Assembly: GCA_003313425.1 (NCBI GenBank) | Contig: NHZP01000037.1 | Location: 310,001 to 374,000, forward strand | Length of the DNA: 64,000 nucleotides | Direction of reading: 5' to 3' | From: Pseudopyrenochaeta lycopersici | Taxonomy: Eukaryota > Ascomycota > Dothideomycetes > Pleosporales > Pseudopyrenochaetaceae | Shown here: in pieces, positions 21,152 to 31,724 of the stretch | How positions within the stretch are numbered: the first letter of the stretch is position 1 | How the letters are laid out: each line of letters starts with the position of its first letter | Translations under genes and position numbers: made by a program | The notes under the pieces: generated by a model | What the model was told of the DNA's origin: nothing | Seen by the model: only the letters and a program-made list of their open reading frames with translations | Databases searched by the model: none

Positions 21152-22303
21152 ATGAGCCTCTTGACGTCAGCTGACAAATTTGGCGCCGTCCTGCCCACCG
21201 TATCTGAAGCTTATTCTGAGTTTGGCGAACCTTCCAAGATCACCATCGAAAACTTCGTCGGCTTCATCCGAGTGCCTGTAGGGTTGGCAGGTCCGCTCCA
21301 AATCCAGGGATCTGAAAACACAAATGCTAAGTTTTTCGCTCCGTTGGCTACAGTTGAGCCAACTCTCGTCGCGAGTTGTTCGCGTGGCTGCAAAGCATTC
21401 AATGAATGCGGTGGTCTACGGTTCCAGGTGCTCAGAGAAGGGATGTCTCGAGCACCCATATTCCGCTTCTCGAGCCTAAGCGAGGCTGCAACGTTCGCCG
21501 AACGCGTGCCAGCTCTCACCAATCAGTTCGCCAAAGACGCTGAAAAGACCAGTAAATACGCCCGCCTCCAGACACTCACACCGCACATCATCGGCTTGAA
21601 CGTCCACCTTAAATTCGACTACTTCTGCGGAGATGCGGTCGGACAGAACATGGTCACCATTGCCACCCAAGCGGCGTGTGACCGCTTCCTAGAGACTGAT
21701 GCAGCGCGGGATCTCGGTGTAAAAGGCTTCGTCATCGAGGGCGAGCTGGCATCGGATAAGAAGGCATCTTGGGGAAATGTGAAGGAGCCGAGAGGGGTGC
21801 AGGTCATAGCGTGGGGAGAGCTATCGAACAGTGTCTGCGAAAAGGTGCTCAAATGCAGCACCGAACGTCTTTATACTGTCCTTTTGTGGGCCAAGGAAGG
21901 CCAGATACGCAACGGGCAACTCGGAAGCAACATAAACACAGCCAACGCCATCGCAGCTATGTTTATAGCATGCGGACAAGACGCTGGGAGTTTAGCGGAG
22001 GCCTCGTGGAGCCAGCTGACACCGGATTTCGACTGGAAGACGAAGACCCTCAAGCTGTCGCTATTCTTTCCGTCCTTGCCCGTTGGAGTGGTCGGCGGCG
22101 GAACGTCGTACACAGCACAAAAGGCATCGTTGGAGCTGTTGAAATGCCAGGGCCCAGGAACCAAACGACGGCTAGCAGGGCTGGTGGCGTGTTTCGCCTT
22201 GGCCTTGGATGTGAGTACAACAGCAGCTATAGCAAGTGGGACCTTCACACAGAGCCATGAGAGGCTCGCGCGCGGGAAAGTGGATGGGTCAGCCAAGCTC
22301 TAG
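21152..22303 (+). CDS. Soluble HMG-CoA reductase paralogue
   Basis: An intronless 383-residue class I-type HMG-CoA reductase catalytic domain (NADPH-dependent HMG-CoA to mevalonate). It has no N-terminal sterol-sensing membrane region, which in the housekeeping fungal enzyme takes about 500 residues. Recognisable blocks: ENFVGFIRVPVGLAGP; ATVEP with the catalytic Glu near 69; the cofactor-site block DAVGQNM; SDKK with the catalytic Lys near 201; GQD with the catalytic Asp near 276; VGGGT; QSH with the catalytic His near 368. All four catalytic residues are kept, but flanking residues are unusual (VEP for the near-universal TEG, GQDAGSLAE for GQDPAQN). The start MSLLTS has a TATA box ~60 bp upstream. 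It is probably a second copy for secondary metabolism or inhibitor tolerance; that role is inference. Confidence 0.88.
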   Translation: MSLLTSADKFGAVLPTVSEAYSEFGEPSKITIENFVGFIRVPVGLAGPLQIQGSENTNAKFFAPLATVEPTLVASCSRGCKAFNECGGLRFQVLREGMSRAPIFRFSSLSEAATFAERVPALTNQFAKDAEKTSKYARLQTLTPHIIGLNVHLKFDYFCGDAVGQNMVTIATQAACDRFLETDAARDLGVKGFVIEGELASDKKASWGNVKEPRGVQVIAWGELSNSVCEKVLKCSTERLYTVLLWAKEGQIRNGQLGSNINTANAIAAMFIACGQDAGSLAEASWSQLTPDFDWKTKTLKLSLFFPSLPVGVVGGGTSYTAQKASLELLKCQGPGTKRRLAGLVACFALALDVSTTAAIASGTFTQSHERLARGKVDGSAKL

Positions 22304-22495
22304 TCGCATTGAGATATTGTCCCAGTCTTGCTTTCGGGTAGGCCACACCATACATGGAGATGCATAGCCTCTAAAATCAAGAATAAACGTTTCTCGAATG
22401 TAATGTCCACGACCCTCGAAGTGATTTTCTAAAGACGTAGAATAGACGAGAGAACACGCTGCTGAGCACTTCTTCTAGAGCTAGGCATGTCCAAT

Positions 22496-22718
22496 GTTGG
22501 CAGGTCTAGAAAATACGGTGATATCTGACTAGGAGAGACCGAAATTCTAGGCCTTCGGTGAGACCGAGAATATCGGAGTTGAGACCGTAGATATAAAGAC
22601 TAGGCTGCGCCCTGAAGAAAGACAGAGAGATAACTCAAAACAGAGATAATTCAAAATAAAGATAGTTTCAAGCCTATTGAGAATTGCATCACATGTGCCA
22701 CGTATTTGAGTACTCATA
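22496..22718 (-). repeat. Dispersed LTR-like or MITE-like repeat, copy 1
   Basis: A 223-bp sequence starting GTTGGCAGGTCTAGA and ending GAGTACTCATA, flanked by the direct repeat CCAAT (22491-22495, 22719-22723). It is an inverted, diverged copy of 58301-58535. It has no coding capacity. A solo LTR or a small non-autonomous DNA element fits; the candidate 5-bp duplication favours an LTR. Confidence 0.6.
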
Positions 22719-22723
22719 CCAAT

Positions 22724-23939
22724 ATCCAAAAGACGGTCTTGTTGTTTCTTTGTCCCTGAAGGTTGTGCTGTCAAGATGGGTGATGAAGGCCGTGATCATG
22801 TGACCTTGTCTGCATAACTAACTTACTTGATGACTCTTACACCCCCAAAATTTTGACATGTGCCGCTTTCTGCAAGGGCAGCGGGTTGTCTGCAGAAAAT
22901 GACACTGGCCTAGATCAGCAGCGTCAGCGTCTCCTTGCGTATTTCAGTTCGGCGTGTCCGTGCTCCGTCCAAACGTCCCGCGCCCAACCGTTCCGATGCT
23001 GCCGTTGTTCGACATGCCAGCGTGATTTTTGGCGCGGTGCCCAGCGGGTACTTGTCAACCACCTAGCGACGCACAATCCGTAATATAATGAGCTTTGCAG
23101 TATCGCATGCTGATATTTATTGCAATACGTTTCCGGATTGGGTACGGAGCGAAGATATGGACGATAGTAACTTTTTCCTCCTTTTGAGGAGTACATTTGA
23201 CGAACGATCGAAGCGTCTTCGTCGTGTATGCCAACATCCACCTGAGAAAAATGGTGGTAAAACCCTATGGCGCCAGAAATGACGCTGTCGAGAGGGGCAC
23301 TATCAGTCAAGTTGACCAAGACCACAAACAAAGGTTAAGCGATCACGCTTGCAGGCATCAGGTGCCGTGCTAGAAATCAGTGCATTGGCAGGGCCAGTAG
23401 CTTTGAGATGCAGTAAGGACCCTGCCAGGATGAATGTACTCTCCCAGTTGAAGTCCTCAATATGAGCCGCTCTCTGAAGGAAAATAGCTAGCTTCAAGAT
23501 AGATCGTTACTCCTGGCACAGACCCTCGGGATCAAAAGTCATTTCTTATTTCACGTGCAAGGGCATTGTGTGGTGGCCACAAGTCAGGAATAGTAGTTGA
23601 TAGGCCAACGAGGGAGATTGAGTGCCGTGCATGGTGCAGTCGACAACTCAAAACATACGCAAGCCTATTTCCACCATATATACCCGGTTGTAACTGTCCT
23701 CTACGGTTCTGCAACAGTCAGAAACCCGTTGCCGAATGAGAGCACGAGTCCAAATACTTTGAGTGCCTTCAGCCTGCGCCGTCCCCTCCTCAACGGGCTC
23801 CTTCGGGCGTCGCGTTCGACCATCCTAGTTCTACATAGCACTGTCTTTAGTCTATTTACCATCCTCCTATCTCAACCTGAATAAACCCAGCACTTAACTC
23901 TTCACCTTTCAAAACTCTCATTTCTTCCAACCAGCTACC
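22724..23939. other. Gene-poor stretch upstream of the bZIP gene
   Basis: It contains a second copy of the 19865-19960 repeat at 22945-23045. CCCCCAAAATTTTGACA near 22842 resembles CCCCCAAAGTTTTGACA near 27890. A TATA-like CATATATACCCGG lies near 23673. The short frames show no domain. Confidence 0.4.
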
Positions 23940-24553
23940 ATGCCACACACTGATCCCAAATCAGACGACTGGCCCAAGGTCTCAGATCTCGCTGAGCGCC
24001 GCAAGATACAGAACCGCATTGCCCAGCGCAACTACCGTAGGCTTTCGCAGGTGCTAGGTAACGACATCTTCCAGAACGATCTGCTGAGTCTCGTCTAGGT
24101 AAGAAGCTCAAGAAAAAGTTAGAAGACATGCAGGGTCGTGCCGCACTTGATCCTGATGCAGGAGATCAGTATGCAGAGTCTCGTTCCACACCTCGAGTGC
24201 CCCGTCAAAATTGGGCAGGAAGCCACTACAGTCCTCCACACGCGGAACACCACTTCACTATACCTATGTACACTGAAACTCGCTCCGTCTCTCCAACGCT
24301 GTGTTTATGTTCAGATTCGACCGCTCCAGCATCAGATTCCGCAGCTTCGACACGCCTCGAGCCACTCATTACATCTGCCACACCTACTCATTCTACTCAC
24401 CCCAGCACATTGTTTGACCCTCCTCATTCTTTGACAAACAGGTATACTGTTGACGAAGAGATCAGTCCGTTCAGCGCTGGTTATGCGGCAATGGCAGGAA
24501 ATTCTAGCTCTGTAATAGGATACCCAAATGCCACGGCCCAGTTGTCCAGGTGA
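23940..24553 (+). CDS. Small bZIP transcription factor, two exons
   Basis: Exon 1 is 23940-24036. A 62-bp intron (GTAGGC ... TCTAG) joins it to exon 2 at 24099-24553 and restores RNYR|KKLKKKLEDM, giving 183 residues. The basic region AERRKIQNRIAQRNYRKKLK (residues ~19-38) has the NxxAQxxxR signature of fungal AP-1-like bZIP proteins, and the leucine-zipper start KLKKKLEDM follows. The rest is Ser/Thr/Pro-rich, typical of an unstructured activation region. The zipper is short, and the protein is shorter than the usual 250-350 residues, so the C-terminus may have been lost or more exons may exist. The target genes are unknown; it lies 1.6 kb from the HMG-CoA reductase gene, but co-regulation is only a guess. 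Confidence 0.75.
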
Positions 24554-25749
24554 AGCTCTCGTCCCAAGCATTAAGTCACACCTGATGCTTTCCAACTCCC
24601 TAAACATAACAATCCAACACCTGAAAGGCCCAGAGCTGACGACTAGCAGCGTTCCGGTAGCTGAAGAGCTCTTGCAGTCCATTGGCGACGATTGTGGCAA
24701 CGTTCAAACTCCATTCTAGGGTCTCAGGGTCATGGCGAGCGATATGTGCGCAAGTAGAAGGAGAGAACTGACTTGGTTGCAAGAGCTACAGAATTAAGCT
24801 AATCATACGCTCACGAGCAGCAGTCTGTGCAGAGATCATGTGATCTGAAGTCAACATAGGGCGTATTGACAAAATACTTGAAGCGAAAAACTTCGTGGTT
24901 TTTACATCATCACTTATCATCCAAACACATGATGCCCATGCTCTTGCGATCGTGCCAACCATTATAGCCTGTTTGTTCCCCAAGATACACTTTGAAAACG
25001 GAGTCTTTGCGAGCTGAGCGGCAGGCATGGGAAGCTAGCGGTGAAGAGGAAGGGTCGGCGGAAGAGTGGGGCTGGTACATGTGATGAAGCGCCGCCTTGA
25101 GAATGCCACCAAGCATCCGGACTACATACAATTAAATTTGGAGATCAACCGTGACAGGCAGCACCAGCGACATGTACTCTTGAAAGAGAAGAAGGAACGT
25201 TGGGAGTACGGGGACCTCTGGTACCAGAACGTGATTTCTATGTCAGGCTCTAGGTCTTGAGTTGCGCGCACGATCATCATGTCGCCGACGAATGAGCGGC
25301 GGGCGTTGCTGGTACAACTATGGTTGAGATATGAGGCTTAGGTCCAGATACCGCATGAATGATAAGCTGTTGGCTCTTTGGATCGAGGGATCACAGTGTT
25401 GGACTTCACATCTTGGGATCTTTGACCGAAGGATAACTTTTCACAATACCAGATGAAGGGACATTTTATCAGTCGCTCCCAGCATATCTGTCGATATCCG
25501 TATCCCAGCTCGCGTTCCTTGCATAGCCTGCGGAGTCCTGTTTGATTGCTGTGCACACTGTTTGACATCTTATCCAGCCCCGAGGCTGCTCTGATCGGTC
25601 TATTGACGGTGTAGAGGGCAAGGCGGTAATTCCTAGTGCTCGTATCGCTTGCTTGACTCATCATCACATCTCGATGTTCGATGGTGACATGGCGACGACT
25701 GCTGACTTTGATACGGTTCATAGGCACTACATCCGTTTTGCACCTCCTA
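24554..25749. other. Unassigned stretch with short minus-strand frames
   Basis: Frames at 24786-25028, 24910-25131 and 25338-25727 (minus) are open, but none shows a domain I know or a clear splice chain. They might be the far C-terminal exons of the Pth11-like gene next door or a decayed separate gene. Confidence 0.3.
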
Positions 25750-26912
25750 CTATCTATGTGGCTCTCCGGTCGGGTTCCATGGACCGTTCTTTCCAGTGGG
25801 GTCAGAGTTACTGTTAAAGTTCGTTGGGAGATTGAAATATCGACGGAAGAAGACTTTCAATGCAGGAGCAGATGCGCATATTAACTCCAAGATCCGCTTC
25901 CAGTGCCGTCCAGATCCATGCGTAAAAGGCGTACCATGTAATGTCGTAGGTGCCATAGTAAATGTAGATTGCATAGTACGTGCGCATGATGCCACAGACG
26001 CATGTCCTAACACGAGTCAGTATTTTAATTCAATTGAGCTACCGGCAATCAACTTACAGCAAGCCCACTCCAAATATACCTATCAACGCAGCTTTTTGGC
26101 GTGTTTCGATTTGCAAGTTCCACACCAGTATCATTGGTAATGTGCAGATAAGCAAGTCCTGCAAGGTGCCAATGACGGTAACAGACACAATTACTGCAGC
26201 TTCATCAAGACTTCTCAACTCATTCTGAAGCCTCCAAGAAGAGTCATAAATGTGCCAATATCCCTCGACTGGGCTGTACGAAAATATGATAAGGAATGTG
26301 AATATGACAGTAGAGCAAACCACGAACGCAATGGAAGCCCACACCCAGTACAGGAAGACCTTCGAAATTGAACCGTTTGTGAGGCGTCGGTAGAAGCAGA
26401 GAATTGAAATTTTTATCAGTGTTGTTGATTCCAGGTAAAGGATTTCAATTGCTAGAGTAATCTGGAGGCTAGTAAGTGCTTTTTCAGATTTGCGGGTTGT
26501 GAACATTTACCTGCCGAGTAGTGACTAAAGTTCGTGGAATCTGATCCCAGACATGCCATTGGAAGCCATATGTACGAATGCCTATAAAATATTAGAATCA
26601 GTATCCTGAGTTCTTAACGATGCGCTATTTACCAAGGATAACTGCTACGGTCGATCCCACCACAAAAATCATCGCAATCGATATCAACAAGTCGTCCAGT
26701 CCCGCGTTCTTGGCTACCATCAAGCGAGCCCACATATGCGCAGAATATACAATGAATGTGAATATGAGAAAAGCAATCAACATTAGGGACCCCCAACCCC
26801 TTGTTTCTGGATTCACATGGTTTGGTCTAGGCCAGGAGCTGATAACAGATAGAGGAGGGTATAGACCCCCAGCGCGAGCGAAGAGAGCATCTACACTGTT
26901 ATTATTAGCCAT
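25750..26912 (-). pseudogene. Pth11/SAT4-like rhodopsin-domain membrane protein with a frameshift
   Basis: Exons 26912-26633, 26581-26511, 26461-26058 and from 26006 join in phase. The product is a fungal seven-helix integral membrane protein (rhodopsin-domain family, putative GPCR-like). Helices include the stretch around GSLMLIAFLIFTFIVYSAHM, the helix-3 block LESTTLIKISILCFYRRL, and FLYWVWASIAFVVCSTVI. The hallmark end IWTALEADLGV-ICASAPAL is present, but a single extra base near 25886 shifts the frame inside it (GTTAATATGC where GTTATATGC is expected). As written the protein stops near 25817. In the shifted frame the domain continues to FFRRYF and ends at 25750. The upstream exons look healthy, so the break is recent or a sequencing error. 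Confidence 0.75.
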
Positions 26913-27086
26913 ACTATGGTGTTTACTTAATGAGCGCTTTTATGCAAAAGTTGAAAGGAGAGGGAGAACATGCAGCGCCGATGAACAAAGGTGTGACACC
27001 AAAACATAAAGGTGTCAACTGATAACTTTTGCAATTGGTGGGAATATCCTCTCTTCAACCCCAGCTCAAATACGAGATGAAGCATC

Positions 27087-27934
27087 CTAGGGCACACATT
27101 CCCGTACTCCACGTGCGTAGGTGAACTGGAAATCGAACGAAGAAGACGACAAACAGAGCTTAGTGTGGCGTTTATGCATGGAAAACACGTGCAATACGGA
27201 CACGGGTCGCCTGATGTGGCACTTGCAAGCATGGGGTTGCTCAACATGTGGAGTATCGAATGGTCTGCCGCGGCGCCACCAACCCTTCTTTACGGTGGAC
27301 GGCACTGACTCAAGCAACAGGCTTGCTTTTCCAGGAAGGCGGGATGCACTTGCCTCCATTGACGATTCAAATGCATGCAGCCTGGATCGAGGACATTCTC
27401 CAGGAAGGGCACTACTTGGCGAACTGGTGGCCAATGTTTCGGACTTGCAACTCACTTCAGGAAGACTTGCAGGCTCTTCCCCTGTAATTTTGAGACGGGT
27501 TGAAGCTGTCAAGGGTTTAGATGCCGCAATGCAAGGTAATCTGCACGTGCCAGGTCCAAAGGCACGGGATACTCCCGTGTGCGCGTCCGGGAGAATGTTC
27601 GTTTGTGATGGAGAGTTCGTTGAGGTCGATGACGCGGTTGTCACGGCAGGGGTCTGTTGAACAGAGCTCTCTGCGCAGAGTCGCGCGTCGCGGCGCATGT
27701 CTGCCCACAGACAGCCCTTCTCGTGGTGTTCAAGTAATTCTTCCTCGGTGTAGGGTCCAACAGGATCCCATGATAGCACCTCTTCTCCGCAGGCGAAACA
27801 GCGGACGTTGTCGTTTCCTCATCGCAGGGATTGTGATATAACCCGAGCCGGGCCAATTGATTAGGTGTGAGATTTGTATGAGGCTTACACCCCCAAAGTT
27901 TTGACATCGGTAGCGAGGCAGGAGAGCCTGCCAT
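27087..27934 (-). pseudogene. BIR-like zinc-domain gene, copy 1 (frameshifted)
   Basis: The N-terminal part reads NLTPNQLARLGLYHNPCDE. In the next frame it reads NVRCFACGEEVLSWDPVGP and EEELLEHHEKGCLWA. Together these look like a BIR-type zinc domain (D-N-V-x-C-F-x-C ... W ... EH ... C-x-W-A), as in fungal Bir1/survivin relatives, though the spacing from His to Cys is shorter than the canonical one. Relative to copy 2 (28770-29085) one base is missing at the CDE junction, so the halves are out of frame. The C-terminal ~170 residues are Ser/Thr-rich without a known domain. The BIR assignment rests on motif resemblance. Confidence 0.55.
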
Positions 27935-28070
27935 TGAAGCAGTTCCTGATTTGGCTTGTTATACCAAATGCAGCTGCAACATCATGTCAGCTAGTTTGGG
28001 CCCATGGTCCTATATAGCATAGCGTATTCCAACCGGACTATGGGTATCTACCCTCAATATTGGATAACAT
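27913..28070 (+). repeat. Duplicated fragment of the 46.6 kb membrane-protein gene
   Basis: About 150 bp here closely match (about 90%) the reverse complement of 46505-46665 (for example GGCTTGTTATACCAAATGCA, CATAGCGTATTCCAACCGGA). It starts within a few bases of the BIR-like copy. It has no coding frame of its own. Confidence 0.75.
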
Positions 28071-28653
28071 TACCAATTCATTGATGATGTAGTTGTAGTC
28101 CTGCAGGTGTGAGCTGGGGGAGACAGCTTGCACTTGAGGAGGTAGATTGCGGTGAGCTAATCGCTTAGACCTCGGTACGCCCACGCTTCATTCCAAGCCC
28201 AAAGTAGCTTCGTCCTTCTCACCTCTGACCGTTCTACTCCTTGTAGCGGAATGGAACTCATAAGAAGTAGAGAGCGCATCACGGGCCTGTTCCTGAGAAC
28301 ACAATTATGGGGGAATATCAACCGGAAAAGAGAGGAGAGGAGAAAGGAGGTAAGCATATTTAAAGTAGTATGCTGTTCTGGCTTAGCGCGAAGGCCAGAA
28401 TTGGCTGTGTCTTCGGCGACGGACCAAGATATAGACAGAACAGAGCATCTTCCGCTAGCGCGCCATTTGAATCTGTTATGACGGATGACATGGTTGATCG
28501 ACAAGGCCTCCAGGCCCGATTGCGGGTTGTTGTTGGGGGTGTGTCGATGCTGAGTGTTGTCGGGTGCTGATCCCGACATCGCCAAAGCCAATTAAAGGTG
28601 ATGGTGGCGAACTGAGTTGCGATGGGGATGAAGATTGTGGCGTTGTTCGGTGT

Positions 28654-28827
28654 GCGCGTTGGTGTTCGTACGTGTGCTGTAGTCGGCCTCATACAAATCT
28701 CACACCTAATCAATTGGCCCGGCTCGGGTTCTATCACAATGCGCGTTGGTGTTCGTACGTGTGCTGTAGTTGGCCTCATACAAATCTCACACCTAATCAA
28801 TTGGCCCGGCTCGGGTTATATCACAAT
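28654..28827. repeat. 87-bp tandem duplication
   Basis: 28654-28740 and 28741-28827 are two copies of one 87-bp unit, differing at two or so positions. 87 is a multiple of three, so the BIR-like frame is duplicated without shift (TNLTPNQLARLG appears twice). Confidence 0.85.
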
Positions 28828-29085
28828 CCCTGCGATGAAGGACACGACAACGTCCGCTGTTTCGCCTGCGGCGAAGAGGTGCTATCATGGGATTCTGTTT
28901 GGACCCTATACTGAAGAGGAATTACTCGAACAACACGAGAAGGGCTGTCTGTGGGCAGACATGCGCCGCGACGCGCGCCTCTGCGTAGAGAGCTCTGTTC
29001 AACACATCCCGGCCGTCACAACCGCGTCATCGACCTTAACGAACTCTCCATCATAAACGAACATTGTTCCGGACGCGCAGCCACC
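28741..29085 (+). pseudogene. BIR-like zinc-domain gene, copy 2 (frameshifted)
   Basis: In inverted orientation this is a copy of 27575-27882. The zinc half is in frame here (NPCDEGHDNVRCFACGEEVL), but an extra T in GATTCTGTTTGGACC shifts the following GPYTEEELLEQHEKGCLW out of frame. So copies 1 and 2 carry different single-base lesions, and neither reads through the whole domain. Downstream, 29086-29450 is Pro/Thr-rich sequence in several frames with no domain. Confidence 0.55.
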
Positions 29086-29704
29086 GATCAGAGAGCAAAG
29101 CCCCGAGCTTCCGACACGCGAACCAACCACCCCTCCTCAAACCCAACCCCCATCGCCCCCCATGTCACCTCCCACATCGCCGAAGACCACAAAGCCGACA
29201 TACGCCTCAGCCCTCAAGACCCCTAAGATCTGACTCGAATCAGACTGCTCCTAAATCGTCAACACCTACTCCACAGTCACCAACCTCACCGTGGTCAACG
29301 AGTACGCCAACAACTAGGCCACACCGCAATGCACCGACGCCGACCCTCACTATAGAAGACCTACACAACCACTTCCACAACAAACCCTCGCCGTTCAAAC
29401 CGAACCGTTTCAACAAACAACATAAGACATATCACTCTACCATCTAGCCATGAAAGCTACGGACTCGTTATCAAGGTTCCTGCTCTTAGCACTCCCAGCG
29501 TTTACTAGATTCCTATCGGACCATACAAAGAATGTGAGAGCCACATCAAAGGGCGAACACAGGTTTGGAAATGGAGTACTCTACAAAGGTATTCCCCAAT
29601 TTCATGTAGCAAACTGCACTAAATTCAAGTTGGAACCTGGGGATCCAACAGCAAAGTGATCGCCATAGGCCTTAACGAGGCAAGAACTTTGCGGATGTAG
29701 GAAT

Positions 29705-29735
<31 letters not shown>

Positions 29736-29818
29736 AAGAAGAAGAAGAAGAAGAAGAAGAAGAAGAAGAAGAAGAAGAAGAAGAAGAAGAAGAAGAAGAA
29801 GAAGAAGAAGAAGAAGAG
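29705..29818. repeat. AAG/CTT trinucleotide microsatellite
   Basis: About 37 uninterrupted AAG units, ending AAGAAGAGC. The long poly-Leu, poly-Phe and similar frames on the other strand are products of this repeat, not genes. Confidence 0.97.
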
Positions 29819-30523
29819 CAAACTGTACTGTGGACAAAAAACTACATTACGGTACACGCCGAGTTGCGTTTTCCATGGTGACCGGGTCACTGTCCCGCTG
29901 CTTGTGCCGGTATCGATCGCCGTGCAACCACTGGTCTTCCAAGCAAGACCGCATGCCATTCAGACGAGACTGTTCCCTTTATGAACAACACCACTCATCG
30001 TCGAGGAGTGGCCATTCCTTTTCGAACGGAGCGACTCAGCATGATGCGACCTGTTGCATCAAGCGGTGACATCGCTGCGTCTCCCACCAGCGGACGATGC
30101 TTTAGCCCCTCCCATTCGAAGTCAGAGAAGACGGTGCAAAAAGAAAAATTGAAATTGATAAAGAATTGAGGTTGTAAGAATTAGTATTCGGTCATGTTGC
30201 ATGGTGGGGGAAGCTCGATTGCGGGGCTGTCGGAAACTACCGGTGTCGGAAACTACCCTGCTCGACTTAATCATCGCTAGTGTACAGCAGAAATTGAGGT
30301 GTGCATAGAGCGAGAGTTGTCGAAAATCGAAGCACCCATGGGTTTTTCCGTCAAGGGGGGTTTTTTGTTGCGCAAGGATGGACGTTATTCCTGAGGGGAA
30401 CCCGACTTGGCGCGTGTGCAGGGCTATCCCCGAATAGGTAACGTCGCGTAAAACCGGACTACCCCGCGTTGCAGGCCCTCAACTCCCGCAGCCATTCTGT
30501 TAAGCCGAAAATTTGAATGAACG

Positions 30524-31440
30524 ATGACTGCTGAGCAAAACCTGGTTCGAAGGTATACAAAATACCTGTTACTAGAACTCCCTCTCGCCATCAGTTCCTT
30601 CAATATGCCCTTGATGCATCTTGCAGTCCTCTCTTTCGGCTGGAGGCCCACAATTTCAGATATAGCTCTAACACTGACCATCAACAAGAAAACTAGTCAT
30701 CACTGGTGATAGTGTTTGCGGGAAAACTTCTTTGCTCCGGGCGTCTTTACATGGTCCACTCCAGCCAAACGTAAGTTCAGCCACTCTTGCAAGGCTGCAA
30801 CTTCTTGGCCACTGCTAAATCTCCAAATATAGCTTCAAGCTGGCCACGCTGTCGTGACTTCGCAAAACAATGTGCCTTTTGAACAGGCCCCTGGCACGTA
30901 TGATTGCTATATGTCAATTGATAAGGCAGAAGACATACTAGTGCAGCTCGACTTATGGGATTCGGCTGGCGCATATGACTATGGTCGTTTGGAGCCCTTG
31001 AAATATCGTCATGCTCATGTCATTATAATCAGCTTTTCCATCGATTCGCCCGATTCGCTAGATAATGTAGAGTGGAAGGTTGGTTTTCGCACTATTTCCT
31101 ATCATTCACCCGTAGTTTTGCTAATACAAAGCTAAAGTGGAAACCAGAAGCTGCCCATATCTGCACTGCTGTCCCCATTATTCTTGTCGGTTTAAAGAAG
31201 GACTTGAGAGATGTACAAGTACCCCTTAAACAGAGGGAAGGAAGAAGAGCGAGGTGTGTGACTGAGTCGAAGGGAAAGGCAGTGGCACGCAGGATTGGGG
31301 CACTCAAATACATGGAATGCTCTAGTCTGACTGGGGAGGGAGTTAGGGACGTGTTTGAAGCCGCGGCGATGGCTGTACTCAAGGACTCGGACAAGGATGG
31401 GACCCAGTCTCAAATAAAAGGCCGCTCTTTGCGAGTCTAG
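30524..31440 (+). CDS. Atypical Rho-family small GTPase, four exons
   Basis: Exons 30524-30552, 30689-30770, 30833-31078 and 31132-31440 join in phase (the first intron has a CTAAC branch) to give 221 residues. The start MTAEQNLVRRKLVITGDS is typical of Rho proteins. The G1 loop is GDSVCGKTSLL (residues ~16-26), G3 is DSAGA (~79-83), G4 is GLKKDLRD and G5 ECSSL. The canonical Rho motifs are GDGACGKT and DTAGQ, so the glycine equivalent to Ras position 12 is Ser and the catalytic Gln 61 is Ala. The C-terminus KGRSLRV has no CaaX prenylation box and the Rho insert is small. By analogy with animal Rnd proteins (GDSQCGKT, DTSGS) it should bind GTP but hardly hydrolyse it. Membrane targeting would need another mechanism. 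Function is otherwise unknown. Confidence 0.82.
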
Positions 31441-31724
31441 ATCTGGGTTAGTATGCGGAGCTAAGTTAGCTTACTGTATGGGCGACCTGGCGGCGTTTAA
31501 TGAGCTCTTCTATGCAACAGGCGCAAGAACAATGTCGGTAGGATGACACGGACATGAACACTCGAAAGGACGCTAATCACTGGAACGGCTCTGTATCGCA
31601 CGATTGTCACATGCATTTGTCATACTTCTGGAGAACTATGCACAGGAAACTCGCATAAGTTGCTAAAATGCTAGTGGCCACAAAGAATTCTGTAGTGTGC
31701 AGCAGCTAGTAATTGAAGCCACCT

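Noticed and set aside
15478..23900. P450, HMG-CoA reductase and bZIP as a biosynthetic cluster
   Set aside because: No backbone synthase is present, repeats separate the genes, and co-regulation cannot be read from the sequence; mentioned only as a possibility.
29625..29959. Long poly-Leu and poly-Phe proteins
   Set aside because: Produced entirely by the AAG/CTT microsatellite.
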